A DNA stretch of 52,260 nucleotides from Bacteroidetes bacterium UBA1947 (GCA_002336915.1 DDET01000067.1:15403-67662), one strand, 5' to 3'; numbered from the stretch's first letter, positions 1 to 7,571 are shown. Program-made: numbers and translations. The notes: generated by a model not told the origin, from the letters alone.

Positions 1-63
1 GACGCGCTAGACTCAAAATCTGGTTATCGCAAGGTAGTGCAGGTTCGATTCCTGTTCGGGGCA
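1..63 (+). tRNA. tRNA-Leu (CAA anticodon), 3' part only
   Basis: The window opens inside a class II tRNA. The anticodon stem (7-11 with 19-23) closes a seven-base loop in which positions 14-16 read CAA, which decodes the leucine codon UUG. A long variable arm (25-28 paired with 33-36 around GCAA) is the leucine/serine-type feature. The T arm (39-43 with 51-55, loop TTCGATT) and the 3' acceptor strand (56-62) follow, with discriminator A at 63. CCA is not encoded. The 5' acceptor strand and D arm lie outside the window. Confidence 0.9.
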
Positions 64-71
64 CAAAAAAT

Positions 72-120
72 AAGAGCGGAGAGCGGTCAGGGCAAAGAGC
101 GATGGCTGGTCTCCGCTCTT
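72..120 (+). terminator. Inverted repeat after the tRNA, possible terminator
   Basis: AAGAGCGGAG (72-81) pairs exactly with CTCCGCTCTT (111-120), followed by TATTTT. The loop is long (29 bases), so this is a weak candidate for the end of the tRNA transcript. The rest of 121-448 holds no gene that I can support; the open frames across it lack any recognisable protein features. Confidence 0.35.
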
Positions 121-448
121 TATTTTCCCTCCGCTCTCCCGGGTCTCATTCTAAAAAAGCCTCTTTCCCGCTGTTCCTTCGAGGGCAGTGCAAAATTTAG
201 CAACAGGAACAGGGCACCGGGTTTCTGTCCTTTTCTGTTTATTGCCACAGTTATTATTTCCAACTCTTATTATAGGTTTCGCAAATCAGTAGATTGCCGC
301 CACTGCGGCGCAATCGGATGTTGCCGACGAACAGTTGATTATTACTTTGTTTATCACTCTTAGGGGACTACGGACAACTTGGGATTTTGACTACATTTTT
401 TACCGTTTGGGCTAATTTCCAATCGCTGACTTTACGGTACTTTGCACC

Positions 449-1189
449 ATGGAAGACAATATTAAAGGCAAAGTGGTCATCATAACCGGTGCCAGCAGCG
501 GCATAGGCAAGGCGACGGCGATTGAACTGGCCACACACGGCGCAAAAGTGGTGCTGGGCGCCCGCCGTAAAGAGCGACTCGAGGAATTGATCCGGTACAT
601 CAAAGACGCAGGCGGCGAAGCTATCTATTTGGTAACCGATATCAAAAAACGCGATGATCTGGTTCAATTAGTAAATCTGGCTTGCGAAACTTACGGACGT
701 TTAGATGTGATCGTAAATAATGCCGGGATAGCTCGTCTATCCCGGATTGACGATGTACAGGTTGCCGATTGGGAAGAAATGGTTGATGTAAACATAAAGG
801 GTACTTTGTATAGCATCGCAGCGGTGATGCCAGTTTTTAAAAAGCAAGGTTTTGGTCATATTGTCAATATCATATCCACCTCAGGCATCAAAATTGTACC
901 CACGCAAGGTGTGTATGCGGGTACTAAAAACGCGGTACGTACCATCGCCGAAGCATTACGCCAGGAATCGGGTGGTAAATACCGGGTAACGGGCATCTCA
1001 CCTGGTTTTGTGAACACCGAACTGTCAGATAATATACCTGATGAGGCAGCAAGGGCGGCAATCAGGGAAAGAATGGAGAAGATAGCCATCTCTCCCGTGG
1101 CTATCGCAAATGCTGTTGCCTACGCTATCAGCCAACCCGATAACGTGGATGTAGGTGATATCGTTATCCGTCCCAGTGTGCAGGATTAA
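449..1189 (+). CDS. SDR family NAD(P)-dependent oxidoreductase
   Basis: Classical short-chain dehydrogenase/reductase of 246 residues, the usual length for the family. The Rossmann glycine motif TGASSGIG is at residues 13-20, the structural NNAG at 90-93, and the catalytic set is Ser143, Tyr156 and Lys160 (YAGTK), with the expected 13-residue Ser-Tyr spacing. Cytoplasmic; the substrate is probably a small carbonyl or alcohol but cannot be read from sequence. The ATG at 449 is the first start consistent with the Rossmann fold. An AraC-type regulator starts 19 bases after the stop on the same strand, so co-transcription or local control is likely. Family assignment is firm; substrate is unknown. 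Confidence 0.93.
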   Translation: MEDNIKGKVVIITGASSGIGKATAIELATHGAKVVLGARRKERLEELIRYIKDAGGEAIYLVTDIKKRDDLVQLVNLACETYGRLDVIVNNAGIARLSRIDDVQVADWEEMVDVNIKGTLYSIAAVMPVFKKQGFGHIVNIISTSGIKIVPTQGVYAGTKNAVRTIAEALRQESGGKYRVTGISPGFVNTELSDNIPDEAARAAIRERMEKIAISPVAIANAVAYAISQPDNVDVGDIVIRPSVQD

Positions 1190-1208
1190 TCTTAACTTAG
1201 CCTAAGCC

Positions 1209-2114
1209 ATGAAAGCGACTTTGCAGCCTATTGTTTTTAAGACCATTTCTGAATTGACCCGGGAGTTAGGCATGCCTAAGCCACTACACCCTTTGGTGGT
1301 TTTGGTGAATTACGATACTACAAAAATAAGTCGCGAATGTTTCGGCCGGAGCATGGTCATCGATTTTTATAAGATCTCGTTTAAAAAGGATTTTAGAGGC
1401 CAGGTAAAATATGGACAAGGTTATTATGACTTTGAAAAAGGAGGGCTCGCTTTTTTAGCGCCTAATCAGCTGGTTACGATGACGGGTGATGAAAGCAGTT
1501 ACGAGGGTTATTCGCTATATTTTCATGCCGACCTGATAAGGAATTACCAGCTGGGAAAGAATATTAATCAATATGGTTTCTTCGCTTACGCAGTAAGCGA
1601 AGCGTTGTTCCTTTCAGACAAAGAGAAGAAAGTGATCTCCGGTTTGTTTGATAACATCGCTGCCGAAGTGGATAATAACATGGATGCCTTTAGCCAGGAT
1701 GTGCTGGTTTCGCATATCGAACTGTTACTTAATTATAGTAATCGCTTTTACAACCGGCAATTCCTTACCCGCAAAGTAATTCATCATGATCTGATCAGTC
1801 ATATGGATGACTACCTTGAGCGTCGTTTTACAGGCCAGTCAGACGGTATACCTACAGTTCTTGAGGTGGCTAATCATCTTCAGGTCTCATCAAGATACCT
1901 GACAGATATGCTTAAGTCGCTTACAGGACAAAGCGCGCAGCAGCATATACATGACCGACTGATTGAAAAGGCTAAGGTAATTTTATGTACGACACGGCTG
2001 ACTGTTGCAGAGATCGCTTACCAAATGGGTTTCGGGCACCCGCAGTCTTTTAATAAATTATTTAAACGCTACACCAATATTTCACCGAATGTTTTTCGGA
2101 AATCTTTTAATTGA
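1209..2114 (+). CDS. AraC family transcriptional regulator
   Basis: 301 residues. The C-terminal third (about 200-301) is a two-helix-turn-helix AraC DNA-binding domain, including a TVAEIAYQMGFGHPQSFNKLF segment and an FKRYTNISP-type ending typical of the second helix-turn-helix and its tail. The N-terminal two thirds would be the effector-sensing/dimerisation part and has no motif I can name. It follows the SDR gene by 19 bases, an arrangement common for AraC regulators controlling an adjacent oxidoreductase. The target and ligand are not visible. Bases 2115-2260 downstream show no gene. Confidence 0.93.
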   Translation: MKATLQPIVFKTISELTRELGMPKPLHPLVVLVNYDTTKISRECFGRSMVIDFYKISFKKDFRGQVKYGQGYYDFEKGGLAFLAPNQLVTMTGDESSYEGYSLYFHADLIRNYQLGKNINQYGFFAYAVSEALFLSDKEKKVISGLFDNIAAEVDNNMDAFSQDVLVSHIELLLNYSNRFYNRQFLTRKVIHHDLISHMDDYLERRFTGQSDGIPTVLEVANHLQVSSRYLTDMLKSLTGQSAQQHIHDRLIEKAKVILCTTRLTVAEIAYQMGFGHPQSFNKLFKRYTNISPNVFRKSFN

Positions 2115-2260
2115 TCACAGAAGAAAATTTGTAGCAATCAAAAGTATAACAGATACTATCATCCTGCAATTGGCTGTAAACCGCAGTTGTTACCAGTAGC
2201 GGACACCAGATGGTTCCCGCATTCAAAAACCGCGTTTAACATTTTTTAATTATTTACTAC

Positions 2261-2632
2261 CTATTCACGCGCTGTAATTTTCTTTTTGTGTTTTATACCC
2301 CAGTCAGTCAAAGAGAAAATGATGTCTTTTAAAGACTTGCTGTATTCAGTCGGCAAATATTCTACCACCACAGGCTTTTGATTGGCGTCAACAACTCTTT
2401 TTACCAGGCCATTTATCTCTAAGTCCTTCAGCTCGCCGGAAAGCACTCTTGCCGATATTCCATTCAGCGTACGTTGCAGGTCGTTGAAGCGCGTATGTCC
2501 GCTCAATAGGGCTATCATAATGCGTAATGTCCACTTCCCGCCCACAACATACAATGCGTCTTCCGTTGCAGCCAGGTTCTTGTTGCATTGCGGTTCGGAA
2601 AACGCAATTTTTTTGCCCAATAGTTCTCCCAT
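2261..2632 (-). CDS. HxlR family winged-helix transcriptional regulator
   Basis: 123 residues from the ATG at 2632; longer upstream frames run back through the divergent azoreductase gene and are rejected. The HxlR core is clear: a cysteine near the N-terminus (Cys16), GGKWTLRIMIALL (31-43), the RFNDLQR-type recognition helix and a beta wing ending PVVVEYLPTEYSKSL. HxlR proteins such as YodB sense quinones, aldehydes or oxidants through an N-terminal cysteine and repress detoxification enzymes. It faces away from an azoreductase across about 100 bases containing a perfect 20-base palindrome, so it most likely represses that gene and perhaps itself (inference). Confidence 0.92.
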   Translation of the reverse strand: MGELLGKKIAFSEPQCNKNLAATEDALYVVGGKWTLRIMIALLSGHTRFNDLQRTLNGISARVLSGELKDLEINGLVKRVVDANQKPVVVEYLPTEYSKSLKDIIFSLTDWGIKHKKKITARE

Positions 2633-2652
2633 TTTTTTGAGTGTACTAATAA

Positions 2653-2672
2653 AAAGGTTAGTACTAACCTTT
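2653..2672. promoter_or_regulatory. Perfect palindrome between hxlR-type and azoreductase genes, probable operator
   Basis: AAAGGTTAGTACTAACCTTT is a perfect 20-base palindrome centred between 2662 and 2663, flanked by further TACTA/AGTA-type half sites between 2643 and 2686. Towards azoR a TAGGTTTG at 2707-2714 fits the Bacteroidota TAnnTTTG -7 element. On the minus strand TACATTTG covers 2704-2697. A HxlR dimer binding here could control both divergent genes; TACT/AGTA half sites are known for the HxlR protein YodB. Confidence 0.7.
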
Positions 2673-2735
2673 AGTTTACTACTAATATTTTGATAGCAAA
2701 TGTACATAGGTTTGTGCTCACAAAAGACAGGAACT

Positions 2736-3344
2736 ATGTCAAGAAGAATATTGCATATTATCTCAAGCCCGCAAGGAGAAGCGTCCGTTAGCCTGAAGCT
2801 CGGAAATGCTATTATCGAAAAAATTAAGCTAAAGTATCCCGGCAGCACAGTAAAGGAACGAAACCTGGTCACGATACCTTTTCCGCATCTGGACGATGTA
2901 CAGATAGGTTCGTGGTTTACGCCTGCAGAACATCGTTCAGCAGGGCAAGTGGCGGCTGCTAAAATTTCGGAAGAGGCGATTGCCGAAATGAAGGAAGCGG
3001 ACATATACGTTATTGGTGCGCCCTTTTACAATTTCGCTATCCCTTCTACGCTAAAGGCGTACTTAGATCATATTGCCAGGCCGGGAATTACTTTCCGTTA
3101 CGACGAAAACGGGAAACCCGAAGGTTTTTTGAAAAACAAAAAGGCATATATAGCCACTGCCTCGAGTGGCGTTTATTCTGAAGGCGAATTTCAGTCATTT
3201 GATTTCGTTAGCCCCTATTTAAAATTCCTGCTCGGATTTCTCGGTATTACCGATGTGTCCATTATTCGGGCCGAAGGATTAAGGATCGATGGCATTAAAG
3301 AAACAGCCTTTGAAAAAGGCGTTGAGAGTATTGTGATTAGTTAA
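2736..3344 (+). CDS. azoR: FMN-dependent NADH-azoreductase
   Basis: 202 residues from the ATG at 2736. This start matches the family, in which the protein begins a few residues before the ILHIISSP flavin-binding strand; the frame is open from 2700 but the extra 12 residues are not family-like. A flavodoxin-like fold is shown by SSPQGEASVS near the N-terminus (FMN phosphate loop), GAPFYNFAIPSTLKAYLDH in the middle and the TASSGVYSEG loop. Members reduce azo compounds and quinones with NADH by two-electron transfer. The divergent HxlR regulator and shared palindrome suggest induction by quinone or electrophile stress. Confidence 0.9.
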   Translation: MSRRILHIISSPQGEASVSLKLGNAIIEKIKLKYPGSTVKERNLVTIPFPHLDDVQIGSWFTPAEHRSAGQVAAAKISEEAIAEMKEADIYVIGAPFYNFAIPSTLKAYLDHIARPGITFRYDENGKPEGFLKNKKAYIATASSGVYSEGEFQSFDFVSPYLKFLLGFLGITDVSIIRAEGLRIDGIKETAFEKGVESIVIS

Positions 3345-3401
3345 CGCCTGTCCTGGATAACTGGGGCACTGGGCCACCAACGGTTGTCACAGACATAGAT
3401 C

Positions 3402-3638
3402 ATGGGCATCCCTAAAGGAAAATGGCCGCTGGCGATGGGAACATTCCTGATTTATACATTGATCAGTTGCTCCTTCGGTGCTATGCGCGAAGCGGGTTTG
3501 TTGTCGCTGCTCATCTCGGGCCCTTTAGCCTTGGCGCTGCGGTCCCTCGCCATCTCAAGGGCTAAGGAAGCAAAGCTGGAGCAAATATCTGCTGGTCTGT
3601 CCCCAAATTCTGCTCTCATTTTGCTCTCCTCTCGTTGA
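3402..3638 (+). pseudogene. Truncated second copy of the DUF975-like membrane protein gene
   Basis: The reading frame is closely related, in DNA and protein, to the N-terminal part of the complete gene at 5694-6284: KWPLA-GTFL, CSFGAMREAGLLSLL and LAISRAKEAKLEQI are shared. Homology runs from about 3414 to 3600. The copy has lost two codons in the PLALGAAIFSLAI segment (here PLALALRSLAI) and diverges after the LEQI region into an unrelated tail with an early stop at 3638, so the other transmembrane segments are missing. The proximal start region also differs. It is best read as a decaying partial duplication. Confidence 0.8.
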
Positions 3639-3671
3639 AGGCTAGTCCTCACAAATATTCGTTTTAGATAA

Positions 3672-3730
3672 AAAATTTATCGGAAAACGATAAATTTTGT
3701 TTGTTTTTCAATTCTCACACTGTAACTTTG
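3672..3730 (+). promoter_or_regulatory. Dyad operator plus consensus Bacteroidota promoter for the membrane protein/XRE pair
   Basis: AAAATTTATCG (3672-3682) and CGATAAATTTT (3688-3698) form a perfect 11-base inverted repeat around GAAAA. It is followed directly by TTTG (3700-3703), a 19-base spacer and TAACTTTG (3723-3730), an exact match to TTTG-N19-TAnnTTTG. The transcript would start about 30 bases before the ATG at 3764. The dyad abuts the -33 element, a suitable place for control by the XRE protein encoded two genes down (inference). Confidence 0.75.
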
Positions 3731-3763
3731 TGGCTGAATTATAAAGCGATAAATGATGCGATT

Positions 3764-4267
3764 ATGAAAAAGTCCAACCGCCTGAGCATTGTTTTGTTTG
3801 TCCTGTACATAGCATTAGTTGTGATAATGCAGCGCCTTTACCCACCCTTCGTATACGTGCTGGCAATTACAATGGCTGTCCTGTTTCTGTTCAGTTTACT
3901 TGTTCGTCGCAATGTACGTTTTAAGGGATATTTCACCAGTAAGTTTAACGTACTGACAAGTAAGATGCGCTACCGGGATAAGTTCGATTTGCCTAAAGAC
4001 ATACTGATGGATAAAATGAGCGAGGCATTGACTGATGCCGGTTTCCAGGTAAGGCATGTCGACAAAGCCAGTGGCAACTTGTTTGCCACATCAGCTATGA
4101 GCTTCTACTCATGGGGAGAGAATATATACCTGGATCTTACAGAAATTGCTGGAGTAACAACAGTCGACTTCTGCTCTGCCTGTTTCTTTGGCGCTACTTC
4201 CTGGGGCCGGAACGAACAGAATTATAAGCGTCTTCTGCAGAAATTTGAAGATTCATTGGTCATCTAA
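3764..4267 (+). CDS. Two-TM membrane protein of unknown function, paired with an XRE regulator
   Basis: 167 residues from the ATG at 3764 (MKKSNRL); the open frame reaches back to 3701 but that would place the start inside the promoter. Two hydrophobic helices (about residues 7-24 and 29-46) are followed by a basic stretch (RRNVRFKGYF) and a soluble domain of about 115 residues rich in aromatic residues, with no motif I recognise. It ends 9 bases before a small XRE-type regulator. Small membrane proteins followed by a short YozG-like XRE protein are a recurrent arrangement, but the role here is unknown. Confidence 0.8.
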   Translation: MKKSNRLSIVLFVLYIALVVIMQRLYPPFVYVLAITMAVLFLFSLLVRRNVRFKGYFTSKFNVLTSKMRYRDKFDLPKDILMDKMSEALTDAGFQVRHVDKASGNLFATSAMSFYSWGENIYLDLTEIAGVTTVDFCSACFFGATSWGRNEQNYKRLLQKFEDSLVI

Positions 4268-4276
4268 GCAGCCCGT

Positions 4277-4486
4277 ATGTCTATTATTGTTAACCTTGAT
4301 GTAATGATGGCCAAAAGAAAAATGAGCCTGAACGAGTTATCTGAACTCGTTGGCGTGACCATTGTCAACCTGTCGATCCTGAAACAAAGCAAGGGCAAGG
4401 CCATCCGGTTTTCTACACTGGAAGCTATCTGCAAAGCATTGGACTGCCAGCCAGGAGATATCCTGGAGTACAGAGACGATGAATAA
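4277..4486 (+). CDS. Small XRE/Cro-C1 type helix-turn-helix regulator
   Basis: 69 residues, almost entirely one helix-turn-helix domain: VNLDVMMAKRKMSLNELSEL, VGVTIVNLSILK, FSTLEAICKALDCQPGDILEY. This is the compact YozG-like form that ends just after the QPGDILEY helix. It sits in an operon with the preceding membrane protein (9-base gap) and probably binds the TTTATCG-N5-CGATAAA dyad upstream of that gene, giving autoregulation (inference). No effector domain is present. Confidence 0.92.
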   Translation: MSIIVNLDVMMAKRKMSLNELSELVGVTIVNLSILKQSKGKAIRFSTLEAICKALDCQPGDILEYRDDE

Positions 4487-4515
4487 AGACCAATGAATCT
4501 GGCCTCATATAATAC

Positions 4516-4535
4516 CGGGTAACCCAGGTTGCCCG
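4516..4535 (+). terminator. Short inverted repeat after the XRE gene
   Basis: CGGGTAACC and GGTTGCCCG (8 of 9 pairs) lie 30 bases after the XRE stop, with an AT-rich stretch after them. The loop is only two bases and there is no clean T run, so a terminator role is tentative. The remainder of 4487-4657 has no gene. Confidence 0.3.
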
Positions 4536-4657
4536 TTAAGATATTTTGTTGAGCGTTGTTGCGAAGATGAACAAGGCAATTTCAGCAGATAGCCCTCAAA
4601 AGTTAACCGGCAACTAGGCTTAGTATTGCTTAATTTTACTTCCTAAATACAGAGCGT

Positions 4658-5497
4658 TTGACAACACAGGAATTCATTACCGCAGCACTGCTCGAAGACG
4701 TGGGCAGTGGCGATTATTCTACACTGGCATCCATACCGGCCGATGCGAAAGGTAGGGCGGTACTCAAAATAAAGGAAGATGGCATACTGGCAGGCATGCA
4801 GCTGGCGCAGGATATTTTCCATCACCTGGAAGAAGAAGCAAAATTCACCCTCTATAAAAAAGATGGCGATGCTGTAAATAATGGCGAAACCGCGTTTATC
4901 GTTGAAGCCGGTGTGCATACCATATTAAAAGCAGAACGACTGGTGCTTAACTGCATGCAGCGTATGAGCGGCATCGCAACGCTTACTAATAGGTATGCCG
5001 GTAAAATAAAAGACTACAAAACCAAAATACTCGATACCCGCAAAACCACGCCGCTGTTCCGTGAATACGAAAAGCAGGCAGTACGCATTGGTGGCGGTTA
5101 CAACCTTCGCATGGGCTTGTACGATATGATCATGCTGAAGGACAACCATATCGATTTTTGTGGCGGCATAGAGCAGGCCATACAGAAAACCAACGAGTAC
5201 CTGGTGGCTAACAACCGCAACCTGAAAATAGAGATTGAGACCCGCAACCTCGATGATGTGCGCCGTGTGCTTGCTGTGGGCAATGTACACCGCATCATGC
5301 TTGATAACTTCCTGCCGGAACTATTGGAAGACGCACTTGAGCTGATTGGCGGTAAGTATGAGACCGAGGCCTCGGGCGGTATCACGCTCGATAACATTGT
5401 TTCATATGCCCGTACCGGTGTCGATTACGTCTCATGCGGCGGTATCACCAATCATGCTGTGAGCATGGACCTTAGTTTAAAAGCACACAAAATATAG
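4658..5497 (+). CDS. nadC: Nicotinate-nucleotide diphosphorylase (carboxylating)
   Basis: 279 residues, normal for quinolinate phosphoribosyltransferase. It converts quinolinate and PRPP to nicotinate mononucleotide, CO2 and pyrophosphate in de novo NAD synthesis. Family motifs: LLEDVGSGDYST (11-22), LNCMQRMSGIAT (98-109), LDTRKTTP (125-132), GGGYNLRMGLYD (145-156), KDNHI (161-165) and the C-terminal EASGGI barrel strand. The start is the TTG at 4658: no ATG or GTG lies in frame nearby, and MTTQEF aligns with usual NadC N-termini. No nadA or nadB is in the window. Confidence 0.95.
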   Translation: MTTQEFITAALLEDVGSGDYSTLASIPADAKGRAVLKIKEDGILAGMQLAQDIFHHLEEEAKFTLYKKDGDAVNNGETAFIVEAGVHTILKAERLVLNCMQRMSGIATLTNRYAGKIKDYKTKILDTRKTTPLFREYEKQAVRIGGGYNLRMGLYDMIMLKDNHIDFCGGIEQAIQKTNEYLVANNRNLKIEIETRNLDDVRRVLAVGNVHRIMLDNFLPELLEDALELIGGKYETEASGGITLDNIVSYARTGVDYVSCGGITNHAVSMDLSLKAHKI

Positions 5498-5693
5498 AGC
5501 GGATATTCTTCACTATTGTTATTATCTCGCTGTCACTAACCCTGGCACGGATGTCTTCCTTATGACAATGCTCTTTTTTATTCTTTAACTGGCAACTTGG
5601 GTTAAGTAGTACAAACTGATGCGGATCATGGCAACTGCTGAGCAAAGTCATCGTCCGCGGCCTTTCTGCGCGCTATGTTTGAAGAAAAAAAAC

Positions 5694-6284
5694 ATGGGCA
5701 CAGATAATGTAACACTCATGGCCATGGCGAGAACATCGCTGAAGGACAAATGGCCGCTGGCAATAGGTACATTCCTGGTTTACACATTGATCAATTGTTC
5801 CTTCGGGGCAATGCGCGAAGCCGGCTTGTTGTCACTGCTCGTTTCAGGCCCTTTGGCACTTGGGGCAGCCATTTTTTCGCTCGCCATCTCAAGGGCTAAG
5901 GAAGCAAAACTGGAGCAGATATTTGATGGGTTTAAGTTCTTCAGTACAGCATTGGTTACTTACCTGCTGCTCCTGTTGTATGTGATCTTATGGATGCTGC
6001 TGCTCATTGTTCCCGGCATTATTGCAGCGCTCTCTTATTCCATGTCCTTTTACATTCTTGCCGATGATCCTTCTTTAAAACCGAAAGAGGTTCTGGATCG
6101 CAGCAAAAAAATGATGGATGGGTATAAAGCAAAGCTCTTCTCGCTCTGCATGAGGTTCTTCCTGCTGGCTATTCTATGCGTCCTCACCCTGGGCATAGGT
6201 TTCCTTTGGCTGATACCCTATGCAAATGTCACCATGGCTAAGTTCTATGACGATATAAAGGAGCAGCCGCTGATCCAGCCTTAA
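5694..6284 (+). CDS. DUF975-like integral membrane protein
   Basis: 196 residues from the ATG at 5694 (MGTDNVTL); frames extending to 5619 add a basic non-family leader. About five hydrophobic segments: TFLVYTLI, GPLALGAAIFSLAI, LVTYLLLLLYVILWMLLLIVPGIIAALSYSMSFYIL (two helices) and FFLLAILCVLTLGIGFLWLIPY. The pattern, with a central IVPGIIAALSYSMSFYILADDP turn and a conserved LDRSKKMMDGYK stretch, is that of DUF975 proteins; function is unknown. A truncated homologous copy lies at 3402-3638. The ATG at 5715 (MAMARTS) is an alternative start. Confidence 0.85.
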   Translation: MGTDNVTLMAMARTSLKDKWPLAIGTFLVYTLINCSFGAMREAGLLSLLVSGPLALGAAIFSLAISRAKEAKLEQIFDGFKFFSTALVTYLLLLLYVILWMLLLIVPGIIAALSYSMSFYILADDPSLKPKEVLDRSKKMMDGYKAKLFSLCMRFFLLAILCVLTLGIGFLWLIPYANVTMAKFYDDIKEQPLIQP

Positions 6285-6295
6285 CAAATTGCGCA

Positions 6296-6790
6296 TTACA
6301 TCAGCCACAGCCTTTTATCCACCAGCACACTCGTAAAGTGCACGCCTTCTATTTCCCTTGCAGATGTTTCGCGAACAATGAAGCCATTCTGTTCATAAAA
6401 GAGTGTAGCATCCAGGCTCACATTGGCGAACAGCGCAGGGATGCGCATTTCATCTGCCAACTCATAGACAGCATGGAGTAATGACTGTGCCACACCCATC
6501 TGCTGGTATGCAGGCTGCACATACAGCGTGTCTATGCAGCCATTGTCTTGCAATGAACAAAATCCGTAGGTCTTACAATTATCATCGATGGCCAGCAAAT
6601 AATGGTCTTTATCTATTTTCTGCTGCCAACTGGCATTTTCGGCGCATAGTGAATCCCACTTTTGTATCTGCGCTTGCGTGTACGCAGTTCTGTCTAAGGC
6701 CATCACGGTTTCATGGTACAGTTTGCAGATCTGTTCTGCATCTTTGGCTGTGGCCTTTCGGATCCTGATGTTCGGTATGGGTATCTTCAT
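6296..6790 (-). CDS. GNAT family N-acetyltransferase
   Basis: 164 residues. IRKATAKDAEQICKLYHETV is the usual GNAT N-terminal strand and helix, IDTLYVQPAYQQMGVAQSLL is the acetyl-CoA pyrophosphate loop (variant of Q/RxxGxG/A) and ANVSLDATLFYEQNGF is the C-terminal AxxFYxxxGF element. The acceptor substrate is unknown. It lies 36 bases downstream of a TetR-type regulator on the same strand, and an 18-base sequence identical to the one in the tetR promoter ends directly at its ATG, so TetR control of this gene is likely (inference). Confidence 0.92.
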   Translation of the reverse strand: MKIPIPNIRIRKATAKDAEQICKLYHETVMALDRTAYTQAQIQKWDSLCAENASWQQKIDKDHYLLAIDDNCKTYGFCSLQDNGCIDTLYVQPAYQQMGVAQSLLHAVYELADEMRIPALFANVSLDATLFYEQNGFIVRETSAREIEGVHFTSVLVDKRLWLM

Positions 6791-6808
6791 AATAAACCGT
6801 TCGGTCTT
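6791..6808. promoter_or_regulatory. Second copy of the tetR operator-like sequence, before the GNAT gene
   Basis: AATAAACCGTTCGGTCTT occurs here and again at 7432-7449, all 18 bases identical. The core ACCG-TT-CGGT is an inverted repeat typical of TetR operators. This copy occupies the 5' flank of the GNAT ATG, between it and the tetR stop at 6827. I see no TAnnTTTG element beside this copy. Confidence 0.75.
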
Positions 6809-6826
6809 TTTTTTGAGAAAAAAAAA

Positions 6827-7423
6827 TTATTTCAGGTAGCGCTGTTCTATTTGCAGGCTCAGGTTTTCCAGCAGTCGGTTCAGTACTGCCGGCTTGTCTG
6901 TAAGTTTGCTCATCATGATACCACCTTCAATGGTGGCAAAGATCAGTTCTGCTTCTGCGCCCGGGTCTATCTTTTTATTGAACTCCCCGCTGCTGATGCC
7001 TTTTTCAATGATGTACTTCAGCGAATCGAGCATTTCTTTTAAGGCTGCCTTAGCACGCTCTTTTAGAAAAGGTATGCTGTCGTCGGCATCTATTGCGGTA
7101 TTCAGTATCACGCATCCTCCTTCTACGATCGGTTTTACCGAGAAGTTGTGGTACATATCCAGTATCGCATTCAGCTTCCCCCTGGCGCTCGATTCCTGTT
7201 TGATCCTTGTGCGCAGCACATCTTTTATTTTGTTGTAAGAGTATTCAAATGCCTTTAATGCTATCTCATCCTTGTTTTTGAAATTCCCGTATACACCACC
7301 CTTGGCCAATCCTGTAGCTTCCAGGATATCATTCATAGAGGTAGCCGCATAACCTTTTTTATTAAAAATAGGCGAGGACCGTTCTATGATGAATTGTTTC
7401 GTGCGCTCGGATTTGGATAACAT
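6827..7423 (-). CDS. TetR family transcriptional regulator
   Basis: 198 residues. The N-terminal helix-turn-helix is clear (FIIERSSPIFNKKGYAATSM, then DILEATGLAKGGVYGNFKNK at about 28-47). The C-terminal all-helical domain (about 60-198) contains the GGCVILNTAIDADDS segment typical of the TetR subgroup related to YxaF/LmrA. It precedes the GNAT gene on the same strand. The ACCG-TT-CGGT dyad lies between its -33 and -7 elements, so autorepression is expected. The ligand is unknown. Confidence 0.93.
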   Translation of the reverse strand: MLSKSERTKQFIIERSSPIFNKKGYAATSMNDILEATGLAKGGVYGNFKNKDEIALKAFEYSYNKIKDVLRTRIKQESSARGKLNAILDMYHNFSVKPIVEGGCVILNTAIDADDSIPFLKERAKAALKEMLDSLKYIIEKGISSGEFNKKIDPGAEAELIFATIEGGIMMSKLTDKPAVLNRLLENLSLQIEQRYLK

Positions 7424-7427
7424 ATTG

Positions 7428-7459
7428 CAAAAATAAACCGTTCGGTCTTATTTTGCAAA
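7428..7459 (-). promoter_or_regulatory. tetR promoter with embedded operator
   Basis: Read on the minus strand: TTTG (7459-7456), 20 bases, TATTTTTG (7435-7428), then only four bases to the ATG at 7423. The ACCG-TT-CGGT inverted repeat (7437-7446) fills the spacer, and an outer dyad TTGCAAAA/TTTTGCAA (7425-7432 and 7451-7458) surrounds it. The message would be leaderless or nearly so. Confidence 0.75.
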
Positions 7460-7549
7460 TTTATTATTCGGAGTGTCACCGTTTCCCCGGAGGCTGTTTT
7501 GCATGTTTAGCACAGGGGAGTATCCCCGTTTAATTAATTTCATTCCAAT

Positions 7550-7571
7550 TACGATAGTTGTCGTACATTTG
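7550..7571 (+). promoter_or_regulatory. TACGAT-type dyad overlapping the -7 element of the propeller lipoprotein
   Basis: TACGAT (7550-7555), AGTT, GTCGTA (7560-7565) forms a near-perfect dyad whose end overlaps TACATTTG (7564-7571), a match to TAnnTTTG, 37 bases before the ATG at 7609. The same arrangement (AATTACGATnnTTrTCGTACATTT) is at 10115-10137 in front of the haem c lipoprotein. No good -33 element is visible here. Bases 7460-7549 hold no gene. Confidence 0.65.

Noticed and set aside
37..363. 108-residue open frame starting inside the tRNA
   Set aside because: It begins in the tRNA T arm, crosses the GC-rich inverted repeat and has no family-like composition; treated as chance.
2633..3004. 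N-terminal extension of the HxlR regulator on the minus strand
   Set aside because: The extension lies opposite the azoreductase coding region and the palindrome; HxlR proteins normally start near the ATG at 2632.
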